Positions 50,188 through 60,310 are shown, counted from the stretch's first letter. The stretch: DNA of 64,000 bases from Clostridiales bacterium Firm_04 (GCA_001603005.1 LVAJ01000032.1:1-64000); one strand, 5' to 3'. A program made the numbers and translations. Notes: generated by a model from the letters alone, not told the origin.

Positions 50188-51279
50188 TCAGTCTGCGCGG
50201 ACAATGATCTTTTTATCGGTGTAGGTGCCGTCCTCATAGAACGAAACGGTATAAAACCCGTAGGCTGTGCCGTTGATGCATTGGCAGTGCCCGTCAAGGA
50301 TGTAGTCTTCGCTTTTCGCGAAAGTCAGCATTTTGCCGGTGTATTCATCCGCCTTTTCATGGAGCAGCTGCGCGAATGCTGTCGCATCGGGCATGTCGGC
50401 GTACTGCACCGAAAAAGAATTGAGCGTGCCGTCGATGTTCAGTTCTACGGCAGCATAATCGCATACCTCACTCGCTTGCCAGCGCCGTGAGATGACTTTG
50501 CACGGGGTTACGGTGCCTGTTTCATCATCCCAATGATTTGTGCGTGTATCCTCGTCATTGAACCGGTCGGCATCCGGTACGAGCACATGCAGGGCATCGG
50601 CTGCCATTTCGAGATAGGTGAACTCCGGCAGCAGCAGCGACATATCTATTTCACAAAAGACCTGCTCGATGCCGTTTCCGGATGCATCCGGCACAGGCAG
50701 ATCTGCTTTGAGCGGCAGATACAGGTCAGGCTGCGGAGCGTCTGCCGCGGGCTCCGCGACCGGATCGGACATTGAGGAGTCCGACGGCGGAAGGGTTTCG
50801 CCGTAGCTGCCGTCCGGACCGGTCGTCTTCGGAACGGTGCCCGTGACCGGCTCGAAGGTCCAGACTGTCTGCTGATGCGTCTGATAGGAGCGGAGTCTGC
50901 CCTGCGTGTCGAACAGCATCTCGTCGCCGTCCGGATTGCGGAAGGCATAGAGCGTTTCGGTCGGCACATCGCCGTCATATGCGGGACTGCCGAAATTGTA
51001 TGTATAGATCGTATCCTGATCGGCTGCGGTGAATGCCGCGGTGTCAATGCCGAGCGCGGAAAGATCCGGCAGCACGATCTCCGCTTTCGTGACGGTCTGC
51101 GGCGCATCCGCATCGGACTGTGCAGGCTCTGCGGTTTCTGTTTCGGCGGACTCTGTGACGGGCGCGCCTGTTTCAGACGGCTCGCTGCTTTCGACCGCCG
51201 AAGAATCCTGCTTTGCGCTGCATCCTGTCAGCAGCATTGCAGCACAGAGGATCGCTGCATATCCGGAAAAAAGCTTCAT
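50188..51279 (-). CDS. Lipoprotein of unknown function
   Basis: A 363-residue protein. The lipoprotein signal ends in LTGCS (Cys near residue 20), then a Ser/Glu/Thr/Pro-rich linker (to about residue 65). The remaining chain has two parts, about 65-150 (TIYTYNFGSPAYDGDVPTET) and 190-360 (LPEFTYLEMAADALHVLVPD). No family is recognised. Probably an extracellular membrane-anchored protein with species-level distribution. Confidence 0.65.
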   Translation of the reverse strand: MKLFSGYAAILCAAMLLTGCSAKQDSSAVESSEPSETGAPVTESAETETAEPAQSDADAPQTVTKAEIVLPDLSALGIDTAAFTAADQDTIYTYNFGSPAYDGDVPTETLYAFRNPDGDEMLFDTQGRLRSYQTHQQTVWTFEPVTGTVPKTTGPDGSYGETLPPSDSSMSDPVAEPAADAPQPDLYLPLKADLPVPDASGNGIEQVFCEIDMSLLLPEFTYLEMAADALHVLVPDADRFNDEDTRTNHWDDETGTVTPCKVISRRWQASEVCDYAAVELNIDGTLNSFSVQYADMPDATAFAQLLHEKADEYTGKMLTFAKSEDYILDGHCQCINGTAYGFYTVSFYEDGTYTDKKIIVRAD

Positions 51280-51373
51280 AGTATCCCTCTTTTCTGTATT
51301 CGTATGATGCTTGACAAATCCTGCTATGCATAGTATACTATAAATATAAATGTCAGGTCAAGCGGAATCGCCG

Positions 51374-51408
51374 GATTGTTACGGGCATGATGCCGGATTG
51401 TAACAATC
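51374..51408. repeat. Nested inverted repeat without T-run
   Basis: GATTGTTAC and GTAACAATC enclose GGCATGATGCC. It lies between the lipoprotein and rpsO promoters. It is not a standard terminator; it could be a protein-binding site. Confidence 0.55.
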
Positions 51409-51472
51409 AGAAGGATCTTGCCCTGATCGGAGCTGTATTTATACAGTTCACAAAATGTTCATAATTTATTCA

Positions 51473-51501
51473 TAGACAAATCGCGCGGAATATGTTATAA
51501 T
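51473..51501 (+). promoter_or_regulatory. Promoter of rpsO-pnp
   Basis: TAGACA, 17-base spacer, TATAAT. Confidence 0.7.
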
Positions 51502-51609
51502 GAATAGACCGTTTACGCGGATTCGGGGTTATGCCTGCCGATTTGCAGGAGGTTTTCACCTTCCCGCACCTGCGTTTACCGGATTACAATGACGAAAGAG
51601 GTGAAACAC

Positions 51610-51876
51610 ATGCTTCGTAAGGAAGAAAAGACAGAGGTCATCCTTGCAAACGCGACTCATGAGGGCGATACCGGTTCTCCTGAGGTGCAGATCGCAATTC
51701 TGACTCGTCGGATCAACGACCTGAACGCTCATCTGAAAGAGCACAAGCACGACCACCACTCCTACCGTGGTCTGCTGAAGATGGTCGGCCGCCGCCGTAA
51801 CCTGCTCGCATACCTGAAGAAGAAGGACATCGAGCGTTACAGAGCTACGATCGAGCGTCTCGGTCTGCGTAAGTAA
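51610..51876 (+). CDS. rpsO: 30S ribosomal protein S15
   Basis: An 88-residue S15 ([40 protein letters not shown]). The start MLRKEEK follows GAAAGAGGTGAAACAC and gives the family length; the ATG seven codons upstream would extend it. It is followed by its own terminator and then pnp, the usual pair. Confidence 0.96.
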   Translation: MLRKEEKTEVILANATHEGDTGSPEVQIAILTRRINDLNAHLKEHKHDHHSYRGLLKMVGRRRNLLAYLKKKDIERYRATIERLGLRK

Positions 51877-51889
51877 GACGCAAAGCAAC

Positions 51890-51929
51890 GGAGGGAGGGG
51901 GGTAACCCTCTCCCTCTGTCTCTGTTTTT
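51890..51929 (+). terminator. Terminator between rpsO and pnp
   Basis: GAGGGAGGGGGG pairs with CCCTCTCCCTC, followed within eight bases by TTTTT. Confidence 0.75.
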
Positions 51930-51981
51930 CAGAGTCCGGTTCATCCTGCGGATCTTTCCTTTGCCTGCTGCTCGCCGCTTA

Positions 51982-52016
51982 GCATGAAATCATGCACTGC
52001 ATGAAGCTGATGCAGT
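51982..52016 (+). promoter_or_regulatory. Two adjacent hairpins in the pnp leader
   Basis: GCATGAAATCATGC (51982-51995) and ACTGCAT-loop-ATGCAGT (51996-52016) stand directly side by side. In E. coli, leader hairpins near pnp are cut by RNase III for self-control; a similar role here is a guess. Confidence 0.45.
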
Positions 52017-52096
52017 CCGTGATTTTGTGCTAACAGATGACGGCTGAACAAAAGAAATATTCGCAGAACAAAAAATATAAGGAGGCTATTTTTCCT

Positions 52097-54226
52097 ATGT
52101 TCGAGAATCATAAGATTTTCAAGACGACCTTCTGCGGCCGTGAGCTGACGATCGAAACAGGCAAGACCTGTGAGCTCTCCAACGGTTCGTGCTGGGTGCG
52201 TTACGGCGATACCGTCGTAATGGCAAACGTGACCGCAAGCGAAAAGCCGCGTGACGGCATCGACTTTTTCCCGCTTTCCGTTGACTATGAGGAGCGGCTC
52301 TATTCCGTCGGCAGAATCCCCGGCAGCTTCATGAAGCGCGAGGGCAAGCCGAGCGAGCATGCGATCCTCACTTCCCGCTGTGTGGACAGACCGATCCGTC
52401 CGCTGTTCCCGAAGGACATGCGCAATGACGTCGCAGTCGTGATGACCGTGCTTGCTGTCGATCAGGACGCAATGCCGGAAATTCTCGGCATGATCGGTAC
52501 TTCTGTTGCGATTTCCATTTCCGATATTCCGTGGAACGGCCCGATCGGCGGCGTTGAGGTTGCACTGGTCAACGGCGAGATCATTCTTATGCCGACCAAG
52601 GAGCAGAGAGCTGTCTCCGACCTGAAGCTGACCGTTGCGGCAACTGCGCAGAAGATCGTCATGATCGAGGCAGGCGCAAACGAAGTGCCGGAAGACCTGA
52701 TGCTCGAATGCATCCTCAAGGCACACGAGGAGATCAAGAAGCTGGTCGCATTCATCTCCGAGATCCAGAAGGAGATCGGCAAGCCGAAGTTCACCTTCGA
52801 GTCCATGGAAGTCGATCACGAGCTGTTCGACGCGATCATGGAATTTGCACGCAAGGACGTCGAGTTCGCACTCGATACCAATGACAAGAATATCCGTGAA
52901 GCAAGACTGCTTCCGATCAAGAATGCAATTCACGAGAAGTTCGATCCGGAGAATGAGACGCGCATCGCGATGATCGACGAGTGCATCTACAAGCTCCAGA
53001 AGACGATCGTCCGCGACTGGCTCTATCAGGGCAAGCGCGTGGACGGCAGAAAGATCGACGAGATCCGCCCGCTGGCGGCGGAAGTCGGCGTGCTGCCGCG
53101 TGTACACGGCTCCGGTCTGTTCACCCGCGGTCAGACGCAGGTTCTGACGATTGCAACCCTCGGCCCTGTCTCTGATGCACAGCGCATCGACGGTCTGGAT
53201 GAGAACGAGGAGTCCAAGCGCTACATGCACCAGTACAACTTCCCGTCCTACTCCGTCGGCGAGACCAAGCCGAGCAGAGGACCGGGACGCCGCGAGATCG
53301 GTCACGGCGCACTGGCAGAGAAGGCACTGGTTCCGGTGCTGCCGTCTGTCGAGGAGTTCCCGTATGCAATGCGTCTGGTCTCCGAGGTGCTTTCCTCGAA
53401 CGGTTCGACCTCGCAGGGTTCGATCTGCGGTTCGACGCTCGCACTCATGGATGCAGGTGTGCCGATCAAGGCACCGGTCGCAGGTATCTCCTGCGGTCTG
53501 ATCACCAAGCCGGATTCCGACGAGTTCATGACGATGGTCGATATTCAGGGACTTGAGGACTTCTTCGGCGACATGGACTTCAAGGTCGGCGGTACGCACA
53601 AGGGTATCACCGCAATTCAGGTCGATATCAAGGTTGACGGTCTGACACCGGCGATCATCAAGGAAGCATTCGAGAAGACGCGCAAGGCAAGACTCTATAT
53701 CCTTGATGAGATCATGCTGAAGGCGATCGGGGCACCGCGTGATACGGTTTCCGATTACGCACCGAAGATGCTTCAGACACGGGTTCCGGTCGATAAGATC
53801 CGTGAGGTCATCGGCTCCGGCGGAAAGGTCATCCAGAAGATCTCCGCAGAGTGCGATGTCAAAATCGACATCAATGAAGACGGCAGTGTATTTGTTTCCG
53901 GCATTGATCTCGCAAATGCGAGAAAGGCAATCCAGATCGTTGACACCATTGCAAACGGTCCGGAAATCGGCGCGATTTACAAGGGCAAGGTCACTGGTAT
54001 CCAGACCTTCGGCGCGTTTGTTGAGATCGTTCCCGGCAAGGAGGGACTTGTTCACATCTCCAAGCTGGACAAGCAGCGCGTCGAAAAGACCGAGGACGTC
54101 GTCTCTCTGGGTGATGAGATCGTCGTCAAGGTCATGGAAATCGACGATGTCAAGGGCAAGATCTCTCTTTCCAGAAAGGATGCACTTGCAGAGCTGGAAG
54201 CAAGAAAGCAGCTCGTTCAGGATTAA
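52097..54226 (+). CDS. pnp: Polynucleotide phosphorylase
   Basis: A 709-residue protein of normal length with two RNase PH-like domains (VHGSGLFTRGQTQVLTIATL in the second), a KH domain (VIGSGGKVIQKISAE) and an S1 domain (KVTGIQTFGAFVEIVPGKEG). It degrades RNA 3' to 5' with phosphate. The start MFENHKIF follows AAGGAGGCTATTTTTCCT. Confidence 0.96.
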   Translation: MFENHKIFKTTFCGRELTIETGKTCELSNGSCWVRYGDTVVMANVTASEKPRDGIDFFPLSVDYEERLYSVGRIPGSFMKREGKPSEHAILTSRCVDRPIRPLFPKDMRNDVAVVMTVLAVDQDAMPEILGMIGTSVAISISDIPWNGPIGGVEVALVNGEIILMPTKEQRAVSDLKLTVAATAQKIVMIEAGANEVPEDLMLECILKAHEEIKKLVAFISEIQKEIGKPKFTFESMEVDHELFDAIMEFARKDVEFALDTNDKNIREARLLPIKNAIHEKFDPENETRIAMIDECIYKLQKTIVRDWLYQGKRVDGRKIDEIRPLAAEVGVLPRVHGSGLFTRGQTQVLTIATLGPVSDAQRIDGLDENEESKRYMHQYNFPSYSVGETKPSRGPGRREIGHGALAEKALVPVLPSVEEFPYAMRLVSEVLSSNGSTSQGSICGSTLALMDAGVPIKAPVAGISCGLITKPDSDEFMTMVDIQGLEDFFGDMDFKVGGTHKGITAIQVDIKVDGLTPAIIKEAFEKTRKARLYILDEIMLKAIGAPRDTVSDYAPKMLQTRVPVDKIREVIGSGGKVIQKISAECDVKIDINEDGSVFVSGIDLANARKAIQIVDTIANGPEIGAIYKGKVTGIQTFGAFVEIVPGKEGLVHISKLDKQRVEKTEDVVSLGDEIVVKVMEIDDVKGKISLSRKDALAELEARKQLVQD

Positions 54227-54237
54227 GTAAGGATGAG

Positions 54238-54271
54238 AGCAGATCGGAGCTTTTGCTTCGGTCTGCTTTTG
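54238..54271 (+). terminator. Terminator of pnp
   Basis: AGCAGATCGGAGC pairs with GCTTCGGTCTGCT around TTTT, then TTTTG. Confidence 0.8.
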
Positions 54272-54320
54272 CGTTTCAGAGAAGACAGCGTTATGTTCTG
54301 ATTGAAAAAAGGGGATAAAT

Positions 54321-56141
54321 ATGAAAAAATTGCGCATCGTGGCTGCGGCGGCAGCGCTCAGCATCGTGCTGTCCGGATGCAGCAGTCAAAAGGGAAATGA
54401 GCAGTCCTCGGATAATTCGCAGACTGCACAGATCACAGAACCTCTTATCGCTGAAACAACTGCACCGGCTGACGGTGAGCCGGAGGATACGGGTACGGAT
54501 ACGGAATCTGCTGCGGCTCCGGAACAGGGTGAGCAGGAGAACAAGCTGACATACGAATGGGAAAGAGAACCGTTCCTTGAAGCGGATGACATCAATATGC
54601 TCAGCGCGGGCGCCGGCATCCTGAACAACGGCGACTATCTCCATTCGGACTATCTGCTGATCACACGCGGCGGAAAAGTCGGTCTGATCAACGGCGCAGG
54701 CGAGATCATCGTCGAGCCGGAATGCACGCGCGCATTCAGCAATGCCGAAAACGGCGATCAGCATATCATCTTCACGGACGGCAGTCCGGAGGAGGGCGAC
54801 CGGATCTGCTTCTGCGTCAGCGCAGGCGGCTTGTTCCGCACTGCTGAAGACGTCTGTACGCTCTGCGGCGGCTCGCTGCATGATTCGGAGATCGGACTGG
54901 AAGCGGTCTATGATCCGGAACTGGATCTTTCCGGTACGCTGCCGGCACCGCTTCTGCTGCAAAAGAAAGAGGGCGAGGGCGTTCTGCTCGGCACGGTGCT
55001 TGAGCTGGAACCGGATCTGCTCCTGAACGGCGCGGTCGTGCGCAGTATCTCGCTGCCGCGGGATTATTCCGAAGACGATGATCTGGCGACCGGCACGCTC
55101 AATGCGAATTACGGCATTGTCCGCAACCGGATCGCAATGACGGCGATGATCTATGAAGATGCAACGGATTTCAAGAATGGCGTTGCAGCACTCTGCCGCA
55201 ACGGAAAATGGGGCTACCTGAATACCGCAGGCAGACAGTTCCTGCCATTTGATTACGATGCGGATTTTGCATGCTTCTACGACCGGAACGGAAAATCCGG
55301 CGTAACGTACTATCCGTATCTGCCGAGCGAAGGCAGTATTGCGCTGAATCGCGACGGCAGAGCGGGCTATGTTGCGCTCAGCGGCGAGGTCATTGCGCCG
55401 ATCGGTACCTTTGCAAAGGCAAGACCGGTCATCGGCGGCATCGCATGGGTAAAGGACAAGCAGACAGGTCTGTGGGGCACGATCCGGATGTACGGTGGTA
55501 CGCAGATCCCGGAGACAGAAACGGTTGAAGTGCCTGCCGTTGAGGTCGAGCCGCCGGAACAGGGCGGTCAGACGCAGAATCCGAATCCGGACGGCTGGCA
55601 GCAGGCGTATGCCGACATTCTGCGGAGCGACGGCACGGGCGAATCGCTGCAGTTCAGCCTCTGCAATGTGGACGGCGACGGCGTTCCGGAGCTCGTGCTG
55701 CACTGGTATGACCGGAAGGGCTTTGAGCAGTCCAATGAGGATGTCGAGATGTATACCTATTACGACGGCAAGGTGCTGTCGCTCGGCAATGTCGCCTGCG
55801 ACGGCTACTGCACCTGCAAATATCTGCCGCAAAAGAGCATGGTTCTGATCGGCGGACTGCGGGATGACGTTGCGGTCTACGATTTCCGGAGACTCGAAAA
55901 CGGCTCGCTGGTCACGGTCTGCTCCTTTAATATGGTGATCGGCGGTGACAAGGTCACTTATATGGTAGACGACAAGGAGTGCGACAAGGCGACCTACATC
56001 GCGAAGTGGAAGTCGTATTACAACGGCGATATTTCGTATGACGGCGGTATGTACCATAATAATGAGGCGAATATCGCCGCGGCGCTCGGACTCGATGCAC
56101 CTGCTGCGCCTGTTGCGGAACAGCCGGCGGCTGCGGGATGA
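54321..56141 (+). CDS. Lipoprotein with WG repeats
   Basis: A 606-residue protein. The lipoprotein signal ends in LSGCS (Cys near residue 20). At least three WG-type beta repeats are seen: GGKVGLINGAGEIIVEPE, NGKWGYLNTAGRQFLPFDYD and DGRAGYVALSGEVIAPIG. After a Pro/Gln linker near residue 410, a C-terminal domain (about 425-590) has CNVDGDGVPELVLHWYDRKG, the metal-loop type motif of VCBS/FG-GAP-like domains found in many Firmicute lipoproteins. It is probably a cell-surface binding protein; the ligand is unknown. Confidence 0.75.
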   Translation: MKKLRIVAAAAALSIVLSGCSSQKGNEQSSDNSQTAQITEPLIAETTAPADGEPEDTGTDTESAAAPEQGEQENKLTYEWEREPFLEADDINMLSAGAGILNNGDYLHSDYLLITRGGKVGLINGAGEIIVEPECTRAFSNAENGDQHIIFTDGSPEEGDRICFCVSAGGLFRTAEDVCTLCGGSLHDSEIGLEAVYDPELDLSGTLPAPLLLQKKEGEGVLLGTVLELEPDLLLNGAVVRSISLPRDYSEDDDLATGTLNANYGIVRNRIAMTAMIYEDATDFKNGVAALCRNGKWGYLNTAGRQFLPFDYDADFACFYDRNGKSGVTYYPYLPSEGSIALNRDGRAGYVALSGEVIAPIGTFAKARPVIGGIAWVKDKQTGLWGTIRMYGGTQIPETETVEVPAVEVEPPEQGGQTQNPNPDGWQQAYADILRSDGTGESLQFSLCNVDGDGVPELVLHWYDRKGFEQSNEDVEMYTYYDGKVLSLGNVACDGYCTCKYLPQKSMVLIGGLRDDVAVYDFRRLENGSLVTVCSFNMVIGGDKVTYMVDDKECDKATYIAKWKSYYNGDISYDGGMYHNNEANIAAALGLDAPAAPVAEQPAAAG

Positions 56142-56196
56142 CCTATGGTGAATATCACCAAATATCCGATCGAATGATTGGCAAAGTTCTCTGAAG

Positions 56197-56232
56197 AAAG
56201 CCGCGGGAAATGCTTGCAATTCCTGCGGCTTT
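56197..56232 (+). terminator. Terminator of the WG-repeat lipoprotein gene, overlapping the S10 promoter
   Basis: AAAGCCGCGGGAA pairs with TTCCTGCGGCTTT around TGCTTGCAA (one mismatch). The -35 of the S10 promoter lies in its loop. Confidence 0.75.
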
Positions 56233-56242
56233 GTGTTATAAT
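56214..56242 (+). promoter_or_regulatory. Promoter of the S10-spc ribosomal protein operon
   Basis: TTGCAA, 17-base spacer, TATAAT. Confidence 0.8.
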
Positions 56243-56666
56243 AAATAGGCTGATGCACAAGATATGCTGAGAAACACGAGGTTGCGGCTGTGTGCCGGTA
56301 ATTCGTGCGGAGCATGTCCGCTTAGACGGGCGATTTGAGATTATGCACTGTGTGTGTGAAAAGCTGCGAAACCGCAGGCTTTGGTTGAAGGAGTCGGTAT
56401 GGTCATCTTACGGGCTGTGCCTTCAGGAAAACCGCTGCTTGCAGGTCGGAAGACTTTTTGCGTACAAACAGCAGGAACACTTCCTGCGTATCTCAGACCG
56501 GAAGCCCGATGCAAGGACACTTGCAGCGGGGTTTTTTATGGACTGCGGTTCAGGAAACACGCGGCTCGGTTGTAAGAGCTGAACGCGGAACTTCACGGGA
56601 TGACACATAGGCGCGCTCACTTCATGCCCCCAAAGGCAAACAAAAAATCTAAAGGAGGCTAATCAA
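56243..56666 (+). promoter_or_regulatory. S10 operon leader with candidate attenuator
   Basis: A leader of about 420 bases with no likely gene. An intrinsic terminator sits at 56505-56537: CCCGATGCAAG pairs with CTTGCAGCGGG, then TTTTTT. Upstream, AAAACCGCTGC (56428-56438) can pair instead with GCAGCGGGGTTTT of the terminator's 3' side, an anti-terminator arrangement. A further hairpin GCAGGAA-CAC-TTCCTGC lies at 56471-56487. Control by a ribosomal protein such as L4 is possible. Confidence 0.6.
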
Positions 56667-56984
56667 GTGGCAGGCAGCGAAAAATTGAGAATCCGGATCA
56701 AGGGCTATGAGCATGCGACAGTTGATGCCGCAGCGGCAAAAATTGTGGAGACCGCAAAGCGCGGCGGCGCACAGAAGGTTTCGGGACCGATCCCGCTTCC
56801 GACTGACAAGGAGATCATCACGATCCTCCGCGCTGTTCACAAGTACAAGGACAGCCGTGAGCAGTTTGAAATGCGCACGCACAAGCGCCTGATCGACGTC
56901 CTGCGCCCGACAAAGGCAACGATGGACGCTCTCACAAGACTGGAAATTCCCGCTGGCGTTGAGATCAGCATGGAGATGAAATAA
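56667..56984 (+). CDS. rpsJ: 30S ribosomal protein S10
   Basis: A 105-residue S10 ([40 protein letters not shown]). The start is GTG, nine bases after AAAGGAGG. First gene of the S10-spc cluster. Confidence 0.96.
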   Translation: MAGSEKLRIRIKGYEHATVDAAAAKIVETAKRGGAQKVSGPIPLPTDKEIITILRAVHKYKDSREQFEMRTHKRLIDVLRPTKATMDALTRLEIPAGVEISMEMK

Positions 56985-57006
56985 TCTCCGCGAGGGATTT
57001 TCGCTA

Positions 57007-57032
57007 TTGGCGGCTGCTTCTTCAAGCCGCCG
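57007..57032 (+). other. Hairpin between rpsJ and rplC
   Basis: GGCGGCT and AGCCGCC arms with a pyrimidine-rich loop and no T-run, in a 97-base gap. It may slow decay or tune expression of rplC. Confidence 0.5.
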
Positions 57033-57081
57033 GTCAAGTTGGCGCGAATGCGTCAACCAATAACCAAAGGAGGACACCAAC

Positions 57082-57717
57082 ATGAAGAAAGCCATTCTTG
57101 GCAAGAAGATCGGCATGACGCAGATCTTCGACGAAGCCGGCAAGGTCGTGCCGGTCACGGTTGTCGAGGCAGGTCCCTGCTTCGTCGTTCAGAAGAAGAC
57201 CGTGGAAAATGACGGCTACAATGCAATTCAGGTCGGTTTTGGCGCAGCCAAGGCGGACAAGGTCAACAAGCCGATGAAGGGCCACTTCGACAAGGCAAAC
57301 ACCGGTGCGCTTCGCACGCTGCGTGAGTTCCGCCTTGAAGACTGCGATGCTTACAATGTCGGCGATGCGATCCAGCCCGATATCTTCGAGGCAGGCGAAA
57401 TTGTTGACGTGCAGGGCACCAGCAAGGGTAAAGGCTATGCAGGTCCGATCAAGCGCTACGGTCAGCACAGACTGAAGGAAACCCACGGTACCGGTCCGGT
57501 TCACCGTCAGGCGGGTTCCATGGGCGCCTGCTCGTCCCCGTCCCGTATCTACAAGGGCAAGGGCCTTGCAGGTCATATGGGTGCTGAGACTGTCACTGTT
57601 CAGAATCTCCGCATCGTCTCCGTTGACGCTGAGAATCATCTCATCGCAGTCCGCGGCGCGATCCCGGGTCCGAAGGGCAGCCTTGTCACCATTACGAACA
57701 GCGTGAAAAAGGGTTAA
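57082..57717 (+). CDS. rplC: 50S ribosomal protein L3
   Basis: A 211-residue L3. It starts [20 protein letters not shown] and contains the conserved loop [20 protein letters not shown] near the peptidyl transferase centre. The start follows AAAGGAGGACACCAAC. Confidence 0.96.
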   Translation: MKKAILGKKIGMTQIFDEAGKVVPVTVVEAGPCFVVQKKTVENDGYNAIQVGFGAAKADKVNKPMKGHFDKANTGALRTLREFRLEDCDAYNVGDAIQPDIFEAGEIVDVQGTSKGKGYAGPIKRYGQHRLKETHGTGPVHRQAGSMGACSSPSRIYKGKGLAGHMGAETVTVQNLRIVSVDAENHLIAVRGAIPGPKGSLVTITNSVKKG

Positions 57718-57735
57718 GGAAGGAGGAAATCAGAA

Positions 57736-58362
57736 ATGGCAAATGTTCCGGTTTATGATATGAACGGCAAGAAGGTTTCCGAAACCGAGCTCAATGACGC
57801 TGTGTTCGGCATCACCCCGAACGAGGCGGTCATGCACGCAATGGTCGTGAATTATCTCGCAAATCAGCGCCAGGGTACACAGTCCACTCTGACTCGTACC
57901 GAGGTCGCAGGCGGCGGCAGAAAGCCGTACCGTCAGAAGGGTACCGGTCATGCCCGTCAGGGTTCGATCCGCGCACCGCAGTGGTATCACGGCGGCGTTG
58001 CACTCGGCCCGAAGCCACGCAGCTACCGTTACACCCTCAACAAGAAGGTTCGCCGTCTGGCAATGCTTTCCGCATTCTCCCAGAAGGTTCTCGATCAGAA
58101 CCTCGTTGTCATTGACAACCTCGCAGTCGAAGGCTTCAAGACCAAGACCATCGTCAACATGCTCAAAGGTCTGGAGATCACCGGCAAGGCTCTGATCGTT
58201 ACACAGGAAGCTGACAAGCAGGTCTACAAGAGTGCAGCGAATATTCCGGGTGTCAAGGCTTCTGCCGTCAACACGCTGAATGTTTACGACATTCTCAACT
58301 ATGACAAGTTCATCGTCAGCAAGGGCGCTGTTGCAAAAATCGAGGAGGTGTATGCAAAATGA
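57736..58362 (+). CDS. rplD: 50S ribosomal protein L4
   Basis: A 208-residue L4 with the extended loop GGGRKPYRQKGTGHARQGSI. L4 is also a leader-binding regulator of the S10 operon in some bacteria. It overlaps rplW by four bases. Confidence 0.96.
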   Translation: MANVPVYDMNGKKVSETELNDAVFGITPNEAVMHAMVVNYLANQRQGTQSTLTRTEVAGGGRKPYRQKGTGHARQGSIRAPQWYHGGVALGPKPRSYRYTLNKKVRRLAMLSAFSQKVLDQNLVVIDNLAVEGFKTKTIVNMLKGLEITGKALIVTQEADKQVYKSAANIPGVKASAVNTLNVYDILNYDKFIVSKGAVAKIEEVYAK

Positions 58363-58682
58363 AGGCACCGCAGGATATTATTCTGAAGCCCGTCATCACC
58401 GAGCAGAGCACCGATATTCTGCCGGAGGGCAAGTACACCTTCAAGGTTGCGAAGGACGCAAATAAGCTTGAAATTGCCGATGCAGTCGAAAAGCTCTTTA
58501 ACGTCGAAGTCCTCAAGGTCAACACCGTGAACGTCCGCGGCCGCGCAAAGCGCGTCGGCAGATACATGGGCAAGACCGCGAGCTGGAAAAAGGCAGTTGT
58601 CACTGTCAATCCGGAGCCGGCAGCTGATGCACAGGGCAAGAAGCGCAACGGCACGATCGAATTCTTCGACGGCATGTTCTGA
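58359..58682 (+). CDS. rplW: 50S ribosomal protein L23
   Basis: A 107-residue L23 (IILKPVITEQSTDILPEGKY, VNVRGRAKRVGRYMGKTASW). It sits at the ribosome tunnel exit. The gap to rplB holds a TGATCT/AGATCA hairpin at about 58683-58700. Confidence 0.95.
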   Translation: MKAPQDIILKPVITEQSTDILPEGKYTFKVAKDANKLEIADAVEKLFNVEVLKVNTVNVRGRAKRVGRYMGKTASWKKAVVTVNPEPAADAQGKKRNGTIEFFDGMF

Positions 58683-58783
58683 TTGATCTGAAAGAAGATC
58701 AGTCCCGCTGCTGAAAGATGCAGCCAATTGTATGGGAGTCATGCTCCCGATAAGTAAGCATTGAAGCTAAGGAGTGAAATCAA

Positions 58784-59617
58784 ATGGCAATTAAGGCTTA
58801 TAAGCCGACGACTCCGGGCCGCCGCGGTATGACCGTGACCGACTACTCCGGACTGTCCAAGAACGGTCCTGAGAAGTCCCTCTGCGTCACACTGAAGAAG
58901 AAGTCCGGTCGTAATAACTACGGCAGAATCACCGTTCGTCATCACGGCGGCGGTACGCGCCCGAAGTACAGAATCATCGACTTCAAGCGCAATAAGGACG
59001 GCATGAACGCAACTGTCATGACGCTCGAGTACGATCCGAACCGCAGCGCATTCATCGCTCTGGTTCAGTATGAGGACGGCGAGAAGCGCTACATCCTCGC
59101 ACCGCACGGTCTGAAGGTCGGCGATACCGTCCGCAGCGGATCTGACTGCGACATCAAGCCGGGCAATGCTCTGCCGCTCGCAGACATCCCGGTCGGTACG
59201 TTCATCCACAACATTGAGCTTTATCCGGGCAAGGGCGGCCAGCTCGTCCGCTCCGCCGGCAACCAGGCTCAGCTGATGTCCAAGGAAGGTGCTTATGCAC
59301 TGGTTCGTCTGCCTTCCGGCGAGATGAGAAAGGTTCCGGTCATCGGCAAAGCAACGATCGGTCAGGTTTCCAACATTGACCATGAAAATGTCCACATCGG
59401 TAAAGCAGGCCGTACCCGTCACATGGGTATCCGCCCGACTGTCCGCGGTTCTGTTATGAACCCGAATGACCATCCGCACGGCGGTGGTGAGGGCAAGTCC
59501 CCGATCGGACGTCCGGGTCCTGTTACCCCGTGGGGCAAGCCGGCACTCGGTTATAAGACACGTAAGCATCACAAGCCTTCCGATAAGCTCATCGTGAAGC
59601 GCCGCAACGGTAAATAA
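58784..59617 (+). CDS. rplB: 50S ribosomal protein L2
   Basis: A 277-residue L2. It begins [20 protein letters not shown] and ends with [19 protein letters not shown], which carries the conserved histidine. It is required for subunit joining and peptidyl transfer. Confidence 0.96.
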   Translation: MAIKAYKPTTPGRRGMTVTDYSGLSKNGPEKSLCVTLKKKSGRNNYGRITVRHHGGGTRPKYRIIDFKRNKDGMNATVMTLEYDPNRSAFIALVQYEDGEKRYILAPHGLKVGDTVRSGSDCDIKPGNALPLADIPVGTFIHNIELYPGKGGQLVRSAGNQAQLMSKEGAYALVRLPSGEMRKVPVIGKATIGQVSNIDHENVHIGKAGRTRHMGIRPTVRGSVMNPNDHPHGGGEGKSPIGRPGPVTPWGKPALGYKTRKHHKPSDKLIVKRRNGK

Positions 59618-59633
59618 GAAAGGAGGCTGACTC

Positions 59634-59918
59634 ATGAGCAGAAGTGTGAAAAAGGGTCCTTATGTTCAGGAATCCCTTTATAAGCGCGTTGTCGCTATGA
59701 ACGAAACCGGCGAGAAGAAGGTTCTCAAGACATGGAGCCGTTCTTCCACGATTTTCCCGGAGTTTGTCGGCCACACCTTCGCGGTTCACGACGGACGCAA
59801 GCACATTCCGGTTTTTGTTACCGAGGAAATGATCGGTCATAAGCTCGGCGAGTTCGCACCGACCAGAACCTTTAAGGGCCATGCCGGTTCCAAGACGTCC
59901 AACAACGGCAAGAAGTAA
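59634..59918 (+). CDS. rpsS: 30S ribosomal protein S19
   Basis: A 94-residue S19 ([39 protein letters not shown]). The start follows AAAGGAGGCTGACTC. Confidence 0.96.
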   Translation: MSRSVKKGPYVQESLYKRVVAMNETGEKKVLKTWSRSSTIFPEFVGHTFAVHDGRKHIPVFVTEEMIGHKLGEFAPTRTFKGHAGSKTSNNGKK

Positions 59919-59938
59919 TCGGAAGGAGGAGAACAAGC

Positions 59939-60304
59939 ATGGCTAAGAATGAATTTACCTACGAGCCGGAAGCAAAGGCGATCCTTCGCGGCGAGCGCAT
60001 CTCTCCCAGAAAGGTGCAGATCGTGCTCGACCTCATCCGCAATCAGCCCGTAGACAAGGCAATCGCAGCTCTGGATCTGACACCGAAGGCAGCTTGCCCG
60101 ATCGTTAAGAAGCTCCTCAATTCCGCGATTGCAAATGCTGATAACAATCATTCGATGAACAAGGATCAGCTTTATGTTGCTGCATGCTATGTCGGTCCGG
60201 GCCCGATTCTCAAGAGAATCCAGCCGCGTGCACAGGGCAGAGCGTTCCGCATCAACAAGCGCACCTCGAATATCACCATTATTCTGAAGGAAAGGGAGGC
60301 ATAA
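59939..60304 (+). CDS. rplV: 50S ribosomal protein L22
   Basis: A 121-residue L22 with ISPRKVQIVLDLIRNQPVDK and the tunnel loop PILKRIQPRAQGRAFRINKR. Confidence 0.95.
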   Translation: MAKNEFTYEPEAKAILRGERISPRKVQIVLDLIRNQPVDKAIAALDLTPKAACPIVKKLLNSAIANADNNHSMNKDQLYVAACYVGPGPILKRIQPRAQGRAFRINKRTSNITIILKEREA

Positions 60305-60310
60305 AATCCT

